DNA from: Clostridium transplantifaecale
GTDB lineage: Bacteria > Bacillota > Clostridia > Lachnospirales > Lachnospiraceae
Direction: 5' to 3'
Length of the DNA stretch: 64,000 nt
NCBI RefSeq assembly: GCF_900626075.1
Contig: NZ_UYZY01000004.1
Span: 248,001-312,000, forward strand
Part shown: piece after piece, positions 17,706-26,362 of the stretch
Position numbering within the stretch: position 1 is the stretch's first letter
Layout of the letters: each line of letters begins with the position of its first letter
Notes under the pieces: generated by a model
The model's database searches: none
What the model was told of the DNA's origin: nothing
Seen by the model: only the letters and a program-made list of their open reading frames with translations
Made by a program: the position numbers and the translations under genes

Positions 17706-19073
17706 ATGAGTGAAACAATCAGGGAAAATTCAATAGCGGAACTATTCAACGATTACGAGAAAACACCGGTGCCTCCAAAAGCCAGGCAGACCTGGTTTGA
17801 GCAGGGAATGGTATGGCTGGGGTCCGGTTTCGGCCTGAGCGGCCTGGCAACGGGGGGCCTCCTCGCTAATGGTTTATCATTTAAGAACATGCTGCTTGTC
17901 AGTGTGCTCGGTTCCTTGATTATTATGGTCCTCGGGATTTTGAACGCCATGGTAAGCACACATACTCACCTGTCCACCTCGTTTACCGCCAGAAGGCCCT
18001 TCGGCAGGCAGGGAGCAAAGATTATCGGCATTATTCTGTGCTTTTCCAACTTTGGCTGGTATGCGTTCCAGGCGGATTTGTTCGGCAATACGGTTTCCTC
18101 GATTATCAGAGAAGTGAAGGGAACCGCAATCAACCCCGTCATTTTCACAATTATCGGCGGACTGGCCATGTCCCTGACTGCGATTATGGGATTCAAGGCG
18201 ATTAAAAAGCTGAGTGAAATAGGGCTTCCGCTCTTATTTGTCTTGTGTATTGTCGCCGTATGGAAGACGGCCGGCATTATTCCGATGAACAGCATCATCG
18301 AGGCAGGTCCCGTAGGGGAACCGATCACAATTCCGATGGGAATCTCCATCGTAGTAGGCAGCTTTGCGGTAGGAATTGCGATGATAGGTGACTTCAGCCG
18401 ATTTTCCACCACAAAGAAGGATTGCGCGATTGGAGTGAGCATCGGCCATTTCTGGGGATATATTCCGGTGCTGATGTGCGGAGCCTTCTTCAACTATGCT
18501 TTCCATAACTGGAACATCGTGGAGATTATGATAGAGTCCCTGGGACTTGGGTTCTTCGGCGCAATTGTGCTGATTATCGGCCAGTGGACTACGAATGACA
18601 ACAACCTGTATACAAGCGTTTTGGGACTGATGAATACGCTGGACGGCGTGGTGAAAATTTCCCGTATGAAGCTGACCTTTATTGTGGGTATTATCAGCAC
18701 AATGATTGCCGGATTGGGCGTATACAAATACTTTGTAACCTTTTTAAGCCTGCTGGGCGTGTTTATTGCTCCGATTACAGGGATCCTGATAGCTGACTTC
18801 TATCTGTGCAACAGAAAAAGCTATGACAAGGAAGGTGACGGCGGCGTGGAGGGCTGCAAATACGGCGCGCTGGCCTCCTGGGCAATTGCTTCCTTTGCCG
18901 GAATAACAATGACTGCAAAACCGGTGGGGCTTGGCTGGTTTACATCCGTAGGCGATATCATTCCGACTCCTATTGTATGTATTATTGTTGCGGTTCTCTG
19001 TTATTGTACGGCGGAAAAGGTTTTTGCTAAACAGCGGAGGACATTGCAGGAGATATTGCCGGTAAAAGAGTAG
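17706..19073 (+). CDS. NCS1-type cytosine/purine/hydantoin permease
   Basis: This 455-residue membrane protein has about twelve hydrophobic segments. The N-terminal VPPKARQTWFEQGMVWLGSG, the STSFTARRPFGRQGAK loop and FSNFGWYAFQADLFG are typical of the CodB-like branch of nucleobase:cation symporters. It would import a nucleobase, allantoin or hydantoin with a cation. It is co-directional with the DUF917 gene, with a 15-base gap and GAGGGGG before the start, so the two probably share a substrate. A strong hairpin terminator follows. Confidence 0.88.
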   Translation: MSETIRENSIAELFNDYEKTPVPPKARQTWFEQGMVWLGSGFGLSGLATGGLLANGLSFKNMLLVSVLGSLIIMVLGILNAMVSTHTHLSTSFTARRPFGRQGAKIIGIILCFSNFGWYAFQADLFGNTVSSIIREVKGTAINPVIFTIIGGLAMSLTAIMGFKAIKKLSEIGLPLLFVLCIVAVWKTAGIIPMNSIIEAGPVGEPITIPMGISIVVGSFAVGIAMIGDFSRFSTTKKDCAIGVSIGHFWGYIPVLMCGAFFNYAFHNWNIVEIMIESLGLGFFGAIVLIIGQWTTNDNNLYTSVLGLMNTLDGVVKISRMKLTFIVGIISTMIAGLGVYKYFVTFLSLLGVFIAPITGILIADFYLCNRKSYDKEGDGGVEGCKYGALASWAIASFAGITMTAKPVGLGWFTSVGDIIPTPIVCIIVAVLCYCTAEKVFAKQRRTLQEILPVKE

Positions 19074-19186
19074 AACCGTGTGGTGCTATATGGTATTAAC
19101 GGGAAAATAACAGGCAGGAACAGGTGCAAAGAGAAAAAGAGTACGGTTAAGGCGGTTTGTAAATATAGTTGGAAGACAGTATAGTA

Positions 19187-19223
19187 TGACCCTGCTGAAG
19201 CGTTATAGACTTCAGCAGGGTCA
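19187..19223. terminator. Bidirectional hairpin terminator
   Basis: TGACCCTGCTGAAG (19187-19200) and its perfect complement (19210-19223) form a 14-bp stem with a 9-base loop. It lies between the NCS1 permease gene (plus) and the LacI gene (minus) that converge here, so it probably serves both. The following T content is modest on both strands. Confidence 0.75.
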
Positions 19224-19248
19224 GTTTGCGTTTCGTCTCACCGCGCCC

Positions 19249-20325
19249 CTATAAAAGATCCACCCCGCTCACCTTAATAAAAGGCAGGGTCTCTTTTACA
19301 ATAATACTGCATTCCGTCGTGCAGATCGGCTGGGTGATGGTGCGTTCTTTATTCAAAACCTCATACAGCATACAGATGGCCTGATACCATTCGGAAGCCG
19401 GTTTCTGGTACAGAGAGGCGGCGATTGTTCCGTTTTGTATATAGCGGTACATATTGGAGGTATATTCATGTCCGAACAACAGGATTTCTCCGCCTTTGCC
19501 CGCGTCTTCCACGGCTGCGGCAACCTGTTCGATCAGGCCGTTAGTCACATAGACGGCATTCAGGCCGGGATAATTCGCAATGCAGTCGGAAGCAGCCTGA
19601 TAGATGTTGCGGTAGACACTTTCCTCTGAATCGTCGGACTCCACCGGAATCACGCGCTGAACCTGGATATCCAGCCCTTCCTGGTTAATCTTACTGAGAA
19701 AGCCGGAGATCCTCTGCTGCGTGCCGTTAAAAAGTGCGTTAGGGGAGAGGATGGCGGCATGACAGCTGCCGGGCACGTACAGGCTGACCAGTTTGGCGGC
19801 AAGTCTTCCCAGTGCGAAATCGTCAGGTCCTACGAAAAAGGTGCGCCGGCCGCCGACCGTATCATTGATGACGGTGGCGTAAGGAATATCCCCGGGTATG
19901 TGTTCGTCGATCTGGCCGGAAGTACCGTCGTCAACCGCGGTTAAGACAATTCCGTTCACACCCTCCGTCAGCAGCCGGTCGATGGAAGCGATCTGTGCTT
20001 TAATATTATACGCCGGAAATGAATCCACAACCAGTTTGACGCCGAAAGCTTCCAGTTTGGAGCAGGCGTACTGGATGCCGACCTGTGCTTCCTGCCAGAA
20101 ATCACGGTCCACCATTGGGTAGGTAATACCCAGGGTAAGGGGGTTCTTTCGCGAGACCAGGGCGCGGGCGATCTGGCTGGGGCGGTAATTCAATTGTTCG
20201 ATAGCCTGAAGTACGGCCTCTTTATTTTTGGCAGAAACACGCCCTCTGTCATGCAGAACCCGGTCTACCGTGCCGATGGAGACGCCGGAAATTCTGGCAA
20301 CATCTTTTATCGTTGGATGCAGCAT
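19249..20325 (-). CDS. LacI family transcriptional regulator of the galactonate-type locus
   Basis: This 358-residue protein has a LacI headpiece at ~1-55 (TIKDVARISGVSIGTVDRVLHDRGRVS, hinge NYRPSQIARALVSRK). A periplasmic-binding-protein-like sugar-binding domain follows. The recognition helix reads SIGTVDRVL, a variant shared by regulators of ribose/xylose-type importers. It is the last gene of the minus arm after the lactonase, 60 bases away, with AGGAG before the start. The LacI-like operators at 23268-23289 and 23519-23535 are its likely targets. The inducer is presumably the sugar or aldonate handled by the locus. Confidence 0.9.
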   Translation of the reverse strand: MLHPTIKDVARISGVSIGTVDRVLHDRGRVSAKNKEAVLQAIEQLNYRPSQIARALVSRKNPLTLGITYPMVDRDFWQEAQVGIQYACSKLEAFGVKLVVDSFPAYNIKAQIASIDRLLTEGVNGIVLTAVDDGTSGQIDEHIPGDIPYATVINDTVGGRRTFFVGPDDFALGRLAAKLVSLYVPGSCHAAILSPNALFNGTQQRISGFLSKINQEGLDIQVQRVIPVESDDSEESVYRNIYQAASDCIANYPGLNAVYVTNGLIEQVAAAVEDAGKGGEILLFGHEYTSNMYRYIQNGTIAASLYQKPASEWYQAICMLYEVLNKERTITQPICTTECSIIVKETLPFIKVSGVDLL

Positions 20326-20384
20326 ATTATATAACTCCTAATTGTCATTTTTTGGTATATGAAATACATTGATTATACAGGATT

Positions 20385-21299
20385 TTAGCCTAAAAGTAAA
20401 GAAAGCGGCATAATGCCTGTTCCTATTTGTACCGGGTATTCCGATTTTCCGCAGCCGGCTCCGTCGAGCAGATAGGAGGGGCCTCCCATGAAGGTTCCGG
20501 GATGATCTCCGGCTCCGATGGAAGCGGAGGTTACAAATAACTGATCCATTTTTGCTCCGCCAAAGCAGACGCTGGATACCTGGGAGGCATCCAGAGGATA
20601 ACGGCACAGTATATTGCCGGAAGGGGAAAGCTTCAGCACACAGCCGCCTCCCCAGACGGCGGTCCAGATATTTCCCTGTGCGTCCACAGTCATTCCATCC
20701 GGCACGGCCTGAGGGCCGGATGCCTGATAAACGACGCCGATTTTTTCCGGCGCATTCTCCGGCACATAGCGGTAGGCGGTGATTGTTCCCGGACCCGAGT
20801 CGGTATGGTAAAAGACAGTTCCATCCGGAGAAAAGCCCATGCCGTTGGAAATCTGTAAGTGATTCAGAAAAATATGCGGTTTCCTGCCAGGTTCGAAGCA
20901 ATATAACGCACCGTTCTCATTATTCTCTCTTTTACTTCCGGCCATGACGCGCCCGTCCGGACCGCAGATAGCATCGTTAAAACGTTCTCCCTTTAGAAAT
21001 GGGATATCGCGGGGGACCTCCCAGAGCTTATGCAGAGCGGCGTCATATTCGTCTCCGGTCCACGAGGACAGAAATACTCCCTGCTCTGTAAACAGCAGGA
21101 GATCCCAGGATGATGTAAACAGGAAGGCGCCTGTCTGGAACGGCGTTTCCAAAACGCGATATGCTGGTTTTTGACCGGACGACGGGACGGCATAGATTAT
21201 CCCGTTCACGATATCAGTCCAGTAAAATTCTTCCGTATCGGCCCTCCACAACGGGTTTTCACCCAGGGTGCAGGACGGTGCGTCTATCATACGAATCAA
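20385..21299 (-). CDS. SMP-30/gluconolactonase family sugar lactonase
   Basis: This ~304-residue six-bladed propeller protein has family motifs LGENPLWRADTEEFYWTDI near the start, KGERFNDAICGPDGRVMAGS, ISNGMGFSPDGTVFYHTDS and VPDGMTVDAQGNIWTAVWGG. The glutamate, asparagine and aspartate in these motifs bind the catalytic metal. The enzyme opens an aldono-lactone to the acid. The start is taken as TTG at 21299 because AAGGAGG lies nine bases before it; the frame is open to an ATG at 21323 that overlaps dgoD. It would link the sugar dehydrogenase and the aldonate dehydratase encoded in the same operon. Confidence 0.87.
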   Translation of the reverse strand: MIRMIDAPSCTLGENPLWRADTEEFYWTDIVNGIIYAVPSSGQKPAYRVLETPFQTGAFLFTSSWDLLLFTEQGVFLSSWTGDEYDAALHKLWEVPRDIPFLKGERFNDAICGPDGRVMAGSKRENNENGALYCFEPGRKPHIFLNHLQISNGMGFSPDGTVFYHTDSGPGTITAYRYVPENAPEKIGVVYQASGPQAVPDGMTVDAQGNIWTAVWGGGCVLKLSPSGNILCRYPLDASQVSSVCFGGAKMDQLFVTSASIGAGDHPGTFMGGPSYLLDGAGCGKSEYPVQIGTGIMPLSLLLG

Positions 21300-21316
21300 T
21301 GCGTTTTTCCTCCTTT

Positions 21317-22465
21317 CTACCATTCGGTTACGCTGCCGTCCGGCATGTGATAGATTGGGTTCTTCCAGTGATGTTTTTCCCTGGAGGCGGCTAAGACTGC
21401 CTCCTCATTGATCTCAAGCCCCAGACCGGGACCTGTGAGCGCGTGTACGAAGCCGTTTTCGTACCGGAATACAGACGGATCCTTTACATAGGTTGTAATT
21501 TCCGTACCCTGGTTGTAAGCCATATTAAGGCTCTGTTCCTGGAGACAGGCATTGATTGAGGTGAAGTCGATTTGCAGGCAGGAGGCCAGCGCGATCGGCC
21601 CCAACGGACAGTGGGGAGCCAGGGCAATATCACAGGCCTCCGCCATGGCCGCGATCCGGCGGACCTCGGAGATTCCTCCGGCGTGGCTCAAATCCGGCTG
21701 TATAATATCTACGTATCCGCCATGGAGCATACGTTTGAAATCCCATCGTGTATAGCAGCGTTCCCCTGTGGCTAAGGGAATGTGAGTGCAGCTGTGCAGT
21801 TCTGCAAAGGCTTCCTCATTATCTATCAGAACCGGTTCTTCGACAAACAGAAGTTTGAACGGTTCCAGCTCATGAAGCAGCGTTTTGGCGGTGGATTTAT
21901 GGGCGCGTCCGTGAAAGTCGATGGCAATGCCGATGCCGTATCCTACCGCATCGCGGATTGCCTGGACCTTTGCCAGCAGTGCGTTGATCTGGGCGGAATC
22001 ATTGATCCAGCCTATCTGATCCACACCGGTCATCTTGATATTCCGGAAACCGTGGGCCACGCGGTCTTTGGCACAGGCGGCAGCCTCTTCGGGGCTACCG
22101 GAGTCAATCCAGCTGTAAACTTCCATTTTATCCCGTACCTTTCCCCCTAACAAATCATAGACGGGGGCTCCGAAATATTTTCCGCGGATGTCCCACAGAG
22201 CCTGATCGATTCCTGATAAGGCGCTGGTCAGGACGGGGCCGCCGCGGTAGAAGCCGCCCCGGTATATGGTCTGCCAGATATCCTCGACCTGCCTGGGATC
22301 GGAACCTTTCAGCAGAGGAATGAGTTCGTGGACGGCCGTTTCCGTTGTATCGGCCCGCCCCTCCACGACGGGTTCGCCCCAGCCGACAAGGCCGTCATCC
22401 GTCTCAATGCGCAGAAAAAGCCAGCGGGGAAGTACATGATAAGTATCTATTTTCGTGATTTTCAT
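21317..22465 (-). CDS. dgoD: D-galactonate dehydratase (mandelate racemase/enolase family)
   Basis: The 382-residue protein closely follows E. coli DgoD: KITKIDTYHVLPRWLFLRIETDDG at the start, YRGGFYRGGPVLTSALSGIDQALWDI, then the metal-binding IAIDFHGR, FVEEPVL and ATGERCY segments. The catalytic histidine motif LAPHCPLGPIAL comes near residue 280. It dehydrates D-galactonate to 2-keto-3-deoxygalactonate in the cytoplasm. Its ATG overlaps the stop of the dehydrogenase gene by four bases (ATGA), implying translational coupling. The presence of dgoK and a KDPGal-type aldolase in the opposite arm supports the assignment, although related aldonates cannot be excluded. Confidence 0.9.
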   Translation of the reverse strand: MKITKIDTYHVLPRWLFLRIETDDGLVGWGEPVVEGRADTTETAVHELIPLLKGSDPRQVEDIWQTIYRGGFYRGGPVLTSALSGIDQALWDIRGKYFGAPVYDLLGGKVRDKMEVYSWIDSGSPEEAAACAKDRVAHGFRNIKMTGVDQIGWINDSAQINALLAKVQAIRDAVGYGIGIAIDFHGRAHKSTAKTLLHELEPFKLLFVEEPVLIDNEEAFAELHSCTHIPLATGERCYTRWDFKRMLHGGYVDIIQPDLSHAGGISEVRRIAAMAEACDIALAPHCPLGPIALASCLQIDFTSINACLQEQSLNMAYNQGTEITTYVKDPSVFRYENGFVHALTGPGLGLEINEEAVLAASREKHHWKNPIYHMPDGSVTEW

Positions 22466-23238
22466 ACTAATTCCTCCATCGGTTTGTAATCGTTCTCGGG
22501 CAGGATCGGAAGCAGGGAACCTCCGTCGATGGTGACGCAGTTTCCGGTCATATAGGCACAGGCGTCTGAGGCCAGAAACGCGATAATTCGGGCGATTTCT
22601 TCCGGCTGGGCAAACCGTTTTAACGGGATTTTAGGGGCGGCCCGGTGGATGGGATCTGACTTATCCCAGCCGACGTCGGTGTAGCCGGGGGCGGCGGTGA
22701 TAACGCGGATTCCGTAAGGAGCCAGCTCCATGGCGGCATTCCTGCCGAATTTGGTCAGGGCTGCTTTCGTAGGGGCGTAGATGTTGGCGTTGGGCCAGCA
22801 GCCGTCGGCATGGTTGGAGGAAATGTTGATAATCACCCCGGATTTCTTCCGGCTAATCATGTTTTGCGCTGCACGCTGTGTACAGAAGAAAGCGCCTTTC
22901 CAGTCCGTCTGGGTGATTTCCTCCCACTGTTCTTCGGTGACCTCTAAAAATGGATAAAATTTGCTGATACCCGCGTTGTTGACCATCAGGTCAATGGAAG
23001 GGAACTCCTCAAAAAATAAATCAAACATCCGGTTAAGCTGTTTAAAGTCTGAGACATCAGCGCAGATAGGGACAGCTTTCCCACCGTATTCTCCAATGAT
23101 CCGGCAGACCTCCATAGCCCTTTCCCTGCTGTGGAAGTAATTCACCCCAACATCATAGCCATTTTTTGCGAGTTCAATGGCGATGGCCCGGCCGATGCCG
23201 CGTCCTGCTCCTGTAACGAGAGCTGTTTTTCTGTACAT
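22462..23238 (-). CDS. Short-chain dehydrogenase/reductase, candidate sugar 1-dehydrogenase
   Basis: This ~258-residue Rossmann-fold enzyme has the NAD(P) motif TGAGRGIGRA (~8-17), NNAG (~87-90), the catalytic serine in INISSNHADG, and the YAPTKAALTKF motif with catalytic Tyr and Lys. ATG at 23238 is chosen because GGAGG lies seven bases upstream; the frame runs open to 23346 through the operator region. It is the first gene of the minus arm, upstream of dgoD and a lactonase. The order suggests that it oxidises a galactose-type aldose to its lactone, as SDR sugar dehydrogenases do. Substrate and cofactor are not proven. Confidence 0.85.
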   Translation of the reverse strand: MYRKTALVTGAGRGIGRAIAIELAKNGYDVGVNYFHSRERAMEVCRIIGEYGGKAVPICADVSDFKQLNRMFDLFFEEFPSIDLMVNNAGISKFYPFLEVTEEQWEEITQTDWKGAFFCTQRAAQNMISRKKSGVIINISSNHADGCWPNANIYAPTKAALTKFGRNAAMELAPYGIRVITAAPGYTDVGWDKSDPIHRAAPKIPLKRFAQPEEIARIIAFLASDACAYMTGNCVTIDGGSLLPILPENDYKPMEELV

Positions 23239-23267
23239 AACAAACCTCCATTCTGATTGTGACTGAC

Positions 23268-23289
23268 AAAGTGTTAACGATAACACTTT
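23268..23289. promoter_or_regulatory. LacI-type operator O1 of the divergent sugar locus
   Basis: AAAGTGTTA-ACGA-TAACACTTT is a perfect 9-bp inverted repeat. It lies downstream of the minus-arm promoter (about 65-85 bases after its start point) and before the dehydrogenase gene, so a bound repressor would act as a roadblock or loop to the second copy. The first 13 bases are identical to those at 23519-23531. Confidence 0.8.
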
Positions 23290-23360
23290 AGACGTTTTAA
23301 AAATGTGATGAGTAAAAAAATGGCAGATAGAAGCCCAATTCATCACAATATGTTAATCGT

Positions 23361-23389
23361 ATTATACGAATAATATAGATTTATGTCAA
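23361..23389 (-). promoter_or_regulatory. Consensus promoter of the minus (dehydrogenase-dgoD) arm
   Basis: On the minus strand TTGACA (23389-23384) and TATAAT (23366-23361) are separated by exactly 17 bases, both perfect. The start point would be near 23354, giving a leader of ~115 bases that contains operator O1. Confidence 0.88.
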
Positions 23390-23481
23390 GAAAAAGCAAA
23401 GTCTCAATTCATTAATTAACTGACCATATAAAAGTATTGAGAAAGAAATTAGATAAAAAAGGCAAAACACACAAAAAACAA

Positions 23482-23510
23482 TTGACAACTATAACTTGAA
23501 AAGATATAAT
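23482..23510 (+). promoter_or_regulatory. Consensus promoter of the plus (ABC importer) arm
   Basis: TTGACA (23482-23487) and TATAAT (23505-23510) are separated by 17 bases, a perfect consensus promoter. Operator O2 begins nine bases after the -10, so repressor binding would block initiation. The leader to the first gene is about 255 bases. Confidence 0.88.
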
Positions 23511-23518
23511 CACAACAT

Positions 23519-23535
23519 AAAGTGTTAACGAACAC
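23519..23535. promoter_or_regulatory. LacI-type operator O2
   Basis: AAAGTGTTAACGAACAC contains the inverted repeat GTGTT-AACG-AACAC and shares its first 13 bases exactly with operator O1. It covers the expected start of transcription of the ABC importer operon. O1 and O2 lie about 250 bp apart, a distance compatible with DNA looping. Confidence 0.78.
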
Positions 23536-23773
23536 GCAAATAAAAATGGGAAAGTTAACTAAAAATACCGGGAAGAAAGTGGTTTTTAAGTGCAGATACC
23601 ACAACAGATAAAAAAGCGCAGGCCAAATCAGAAGTGAAGGCCGAATCGGGAGCGGAGGTGAGGGAAACAGAGGACTTAAACCACAGCATACAGCAGAAGA
23701 AAAATATAAAGGAGAAAAATATAAAGGAAAAGATAAAATTATAAAGCAAAAGTCAAAGGAGGTGGCGGAAACA
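23536..23773 (+). other. Long leader of the ABC importer operon with tandem repeat
   Basis: The leader holds no convincing gene. A 21-codon open frame (MGKLTKNTGKKVVFKCRYHNR) starts near 23547. In another frame, 23591-23700 reads as an Ala/Lys/Glu/Thr-rich string like the linker that follows the cysteine of binding-protein lipoproteins, perhaps a decayed gene end. A perfect 15-base tandem duplication (GAAAAATATAAAGGA) lies at 23699-23728 just before the ribosome-binding site. Confidence 0.5.
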
Positions 23774-25288
23774 GTGGATACCTATGTGGAATTCAAACAT
23801 ATCAGCAAATACTTCCCCGGAGTGAAGGCGCTGGATGACATCTGTTTTAAGGCGGAGAGCGGCGAAGTGTATGCCTTTTTAGGTGAAAACGGAGCGGGAA
23901 AGTCAACTCTGCTGAAAATCCTGAACGGCGATTATCAGCCGGATGAAGGAGAATACATTATTGACGGACAGGCCAGGCATTTCAGCTCCCCTCAGGAGGC
24001 AATTGCGGCGGGAGTGAGCGTTATCTATCAGGAACGTCAGATTTTGATGGAGATGACCGTCGCGGAAAATGTATTTTTAGGTTCCTGGATTAAGAAGAAC
24101 GGGATGGTGGATTTTGAGACGATGAACCGTCGCACAAAGGAGATAGCCGGACGGTTTGGCCTCCATTCAATTGAACCGGATGCCAAGGTAGGCACGCTCA
24201 GTATCGCCCATCAGCAGATGGTGGAGATTATGAAAGCGGTTAACAGGGATTCCCGGATTATTGCATTTGACGAGCCTACCGCCAGCCTGAGTGATAATGA
24301 AATCGAAATCCTGTTCCGTATTATCAGGGAGCTTCAGGCGGAAAAGAAAATTATATTCTACGTGTCCCACAGAATGAATGAGATAGAACAGATTGCCCAG
24401 AAGGTAGTGGTTTTTAAGGACGGAAAAACAGTGGATCTGGTGGAACGCGATAAGGTGAGCAATGACGAGCTGATACGGATGATGGTAGGGCGTCCCCTGG
24501 GGAGTATCTTTGATTCCCTGCCGCGCAATACGGATTTCGGCGAAACTGTGCTTGAGGTGAAAAATCTGACAACCGCCTTTGTGAAGGATATCTCCTTCCA
24601 GATAAGGCGCGGCGAGATACTGGGCTTTTCCGGCCTGGTCGGTTCCGGAAGGACCGAGATTATGCGGGCTATATTTGGAGTTGATAAGGTACTTTCCGGT
24701 GAGATTCTGATGGACGGTAAAACTATTTCTCCCCGGTCGCCGAAACAGGCGGTCGATTTGGGAATTGCTTTGGTTCCCGAGGACCGCAAGGAACAGGGGA
24801 TTCTGCCGAATATATCGGTCAGGGGTAATATCACGGTGTCCGTGCTCAGAAGCTATTGCAACAGGCTCGGCGTGCTGAATGAGGCTGGGGAGCAGGAGAC
24901 GGCGGACGGAGATATAAAGAAATTTAATATTAAGACGCCGGACAGTGAAAAACTCATTGCCCAGTTGTCGGGAGGAAACCAGCAGAAGGTAATTCTGGCC
25001 AGGTGGCTGGAGACGAAGCCGAAGGTGCTGATCCTGGATGAACCGACGAAGGGGATCGACGTGGGCGCGAAGTCGGAATTTTATAAGATTATCTGCGAAT
25101 GTGCCAGGGACGGTATTGCGGTAATCGTGATTTCTTCCGAGCTGCCGGAGATCATCGGCCTCAGCGATCGGGTGATTGTGGTAAGGGAAGGCCGTATCAG
25201 CGGTGAGATTTTAAGAACGGATGCTACCGAGGAACATATACTCGCTTATGCAATGACGGATAAGACAGGAGAACGGGCTGTGGTGTAA
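23774..25288 (+). CDS. Sugar ABC transporter ATP-binding protein, RbsA/MglA type
   Basis: This ~504-residue protein has two fused ATPase domains. The first has Walker A GENGAGKST (~38) and the divergent signature LSIAHQQMVEI. The second has the degenerate P-loop region GLVGSGRTE and the signature LSGGNQQKV, with Walker B VLILDEPTKGID. This is the layout of the CUT2 family (ribose, galactose, xylose importers). GTG at 23774 is preferred, eleven bases behind AAGGAGG; the frame is open to another GTG at 23762. It is first in the plus arm and powers the adjacent RbsC-type permease. Confidence 0.92.
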   Translation: MDTYVEFKHISKYFPGVKALDDICFKAESGEVYAFLGENGAGKSTLLKILNGDYQPDEGEYIIDGQARHFSSPQEAIAAGVSVIYQERQILMEMTVAENVFLGSWIKKNGMVDFETMNRRTKEIAGRFGLHSIEPDAKVGTLSIAHQQMVEIMKAVNRDSRIIAFDEPTASLSDNEIEILFRIIRELQAEKKIIFYVSHRMNEIEQIAQKVVVFKDGKTVDLVERDKVSNDELIRMMVGRPLGSIFDSLPRNTDFGETVLEVKNLTTAFVKDISFQIRRGEILGFSGLVGSGRTEIMRAIFGVDKVLSGEILMDGKTISPRSPKQAVDLGIALVPEDRKEQGILPNISVRGNITVSVLRSYCNRLGVLNEAGEQETADGDIKKFNIKTPDSEKLIAQLSGGNQQKVILARWLETKPKVLILDEPTKGIDVGAKSEFYKIICECARDGIAVIVISSELPEIIGLSDRVIVVREGRISGEILRTDATEEHILAYAMTDKTGERAVV

Positions 25289-25304
25289 CCGGAGGGCCTG
25301 ATAT

Positions 25305-26318
25305 ATGGGGGTAAACATGGATCATTTTATGAACAAACTTAAAAAAAGCGACTTTGCGGAAAAGATCAGCCTGATTATTGCGCTTGCACTCCTCGTGGTT
25401 GTATTTTCCGTATTTAATAAGAACTACCTTACGGTGCAGAACTTTATCAATATTCTGGTGGCCTGCTCCCTGACAGGGTTTGTGGCGATTGCAGAGACGA
25501 ATCTGATCATTGCCAATCAGATTGACTTATCGGCCGGGTCAGTGGCGGCTTTTTCCGGCGTGCTTGGCGCCGTTTTGGTGAAGGCCGGGTTTCATCCGGT
25601 TCTGGCCATACTGGCCGCAGTGCTGGCCGGATGCGTGATCGGGGCGTTTAATGCTGTTGCCGTGAATTTCCTGAATCTGCAGCCGTTTATTGCGACGCTG
25701 GCCACGATGTCTATCGTGAGAGGATTTGCCTATATTATCTGCGGCGGCAAGGCGGTGGCCGTCAGCAGCCAGATGTTTATTAAGTTCGGTACATTCCGTC
25801 TGTTTGGAATTATTCCTCTGCCGGTCATTATATTAATTGTGGCGTTTCTCGTGTTCGGATTTGTGCTGAAAAAGACCTTTTTCGGCAGGAGCATTTACGT
25901 ACTGGGAGGTAACCCGTACGCAGCCCGCCTGGCCGGGTTAAGTCCCATGCTGATTCGGTTCAAACTCTATATTATGTCGGGAGGACTGGCAGCCCTTGCA
26001 GGAGTGCTTTTGGCGGCCAGGATGAATTCGGGGCAGCCGTCGGCCTGTAACGGTCTGGAATTTGATGCGGCCACGGCGGCGGTACTGGGAGGCACGGCGT
26101 TCACCGGCGGCGTGGGGACCATGCTGGGAACATTTATCGGCATGCTGATCTTACAGTGTTTTAATACGGGCCTTGTCATGCTGAATGTGCAGGTTTTCTG
26201 GCAGAACGTAGCCCAGGGGTCCCTGCTTGTGGTGGCGCTGGCATTCGACTTCTACCGTAAGAGAATGAGGAGTAAAAAACTGTTGGAGGAGAGCATGAAG
26301 GTTACTGCTCAGCCCTGA
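25305..26318 (+). CDS. Sugar ABC transporter permease, RbsC type
   Basis: This 337-residue membrane protein has about ten hydrophobic segments. The CUT2 permease motif reads IANQIDLSAGSVAAFSGVLGA (~75-95), and GGTAFTGGVGTMLGTFIGML is near the end. It would form a homodimeric channel for a monosaccharide with the RbsA-type ATPase. ATG at 25305 follows GGAGGG; an in-frame ATG at 25317 is possible. It lies 16 bases after the ATPase gene and 44 before the binding-protein gene. Confidence 0.92.
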   Translation: MGVNMDHFMNKLKKSDFAEKISLIIALALLVVVFSVFNKNYLTVQNFINILVACSLTGFVAIAETNLIIANQIDLSAGSVAAFSGVLGAVLVKAGFHPVLAILAAVLAGCVIGAFNAVAVNFLNLQPFIATLATMSIVRGFAYIICGGKAVAVSSQMFIKFGTFRLFGIIPLPVIILIVAFLVFGFVLKKTFFGRSIYVLGGNPYAARLAGLSPMLIRFKLYIMSGGLAALAGVLLAARMNSGQPSACNGLEFDAATAAVLGGTAFTGGVGTMLGTFIGMLILQCFNTGLVMLNVQVFWQNVAQGSLLVVALAFDFYRKRMRSKKLLEESMKVTAQP

Positions 26319-26362
26319 TGCTGAGATAAACATAACATATTATGAAAAAAGGAGAGAGTAAA

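Noticed and set aside
23555..23749. Small minus-strand open frame of 64 codons rich in Phe
   Set aside because: It is the complement of the A-rich leader of the importer operon and lacks a ribosome-binding site; the composition reflects the AT-rich sequence.
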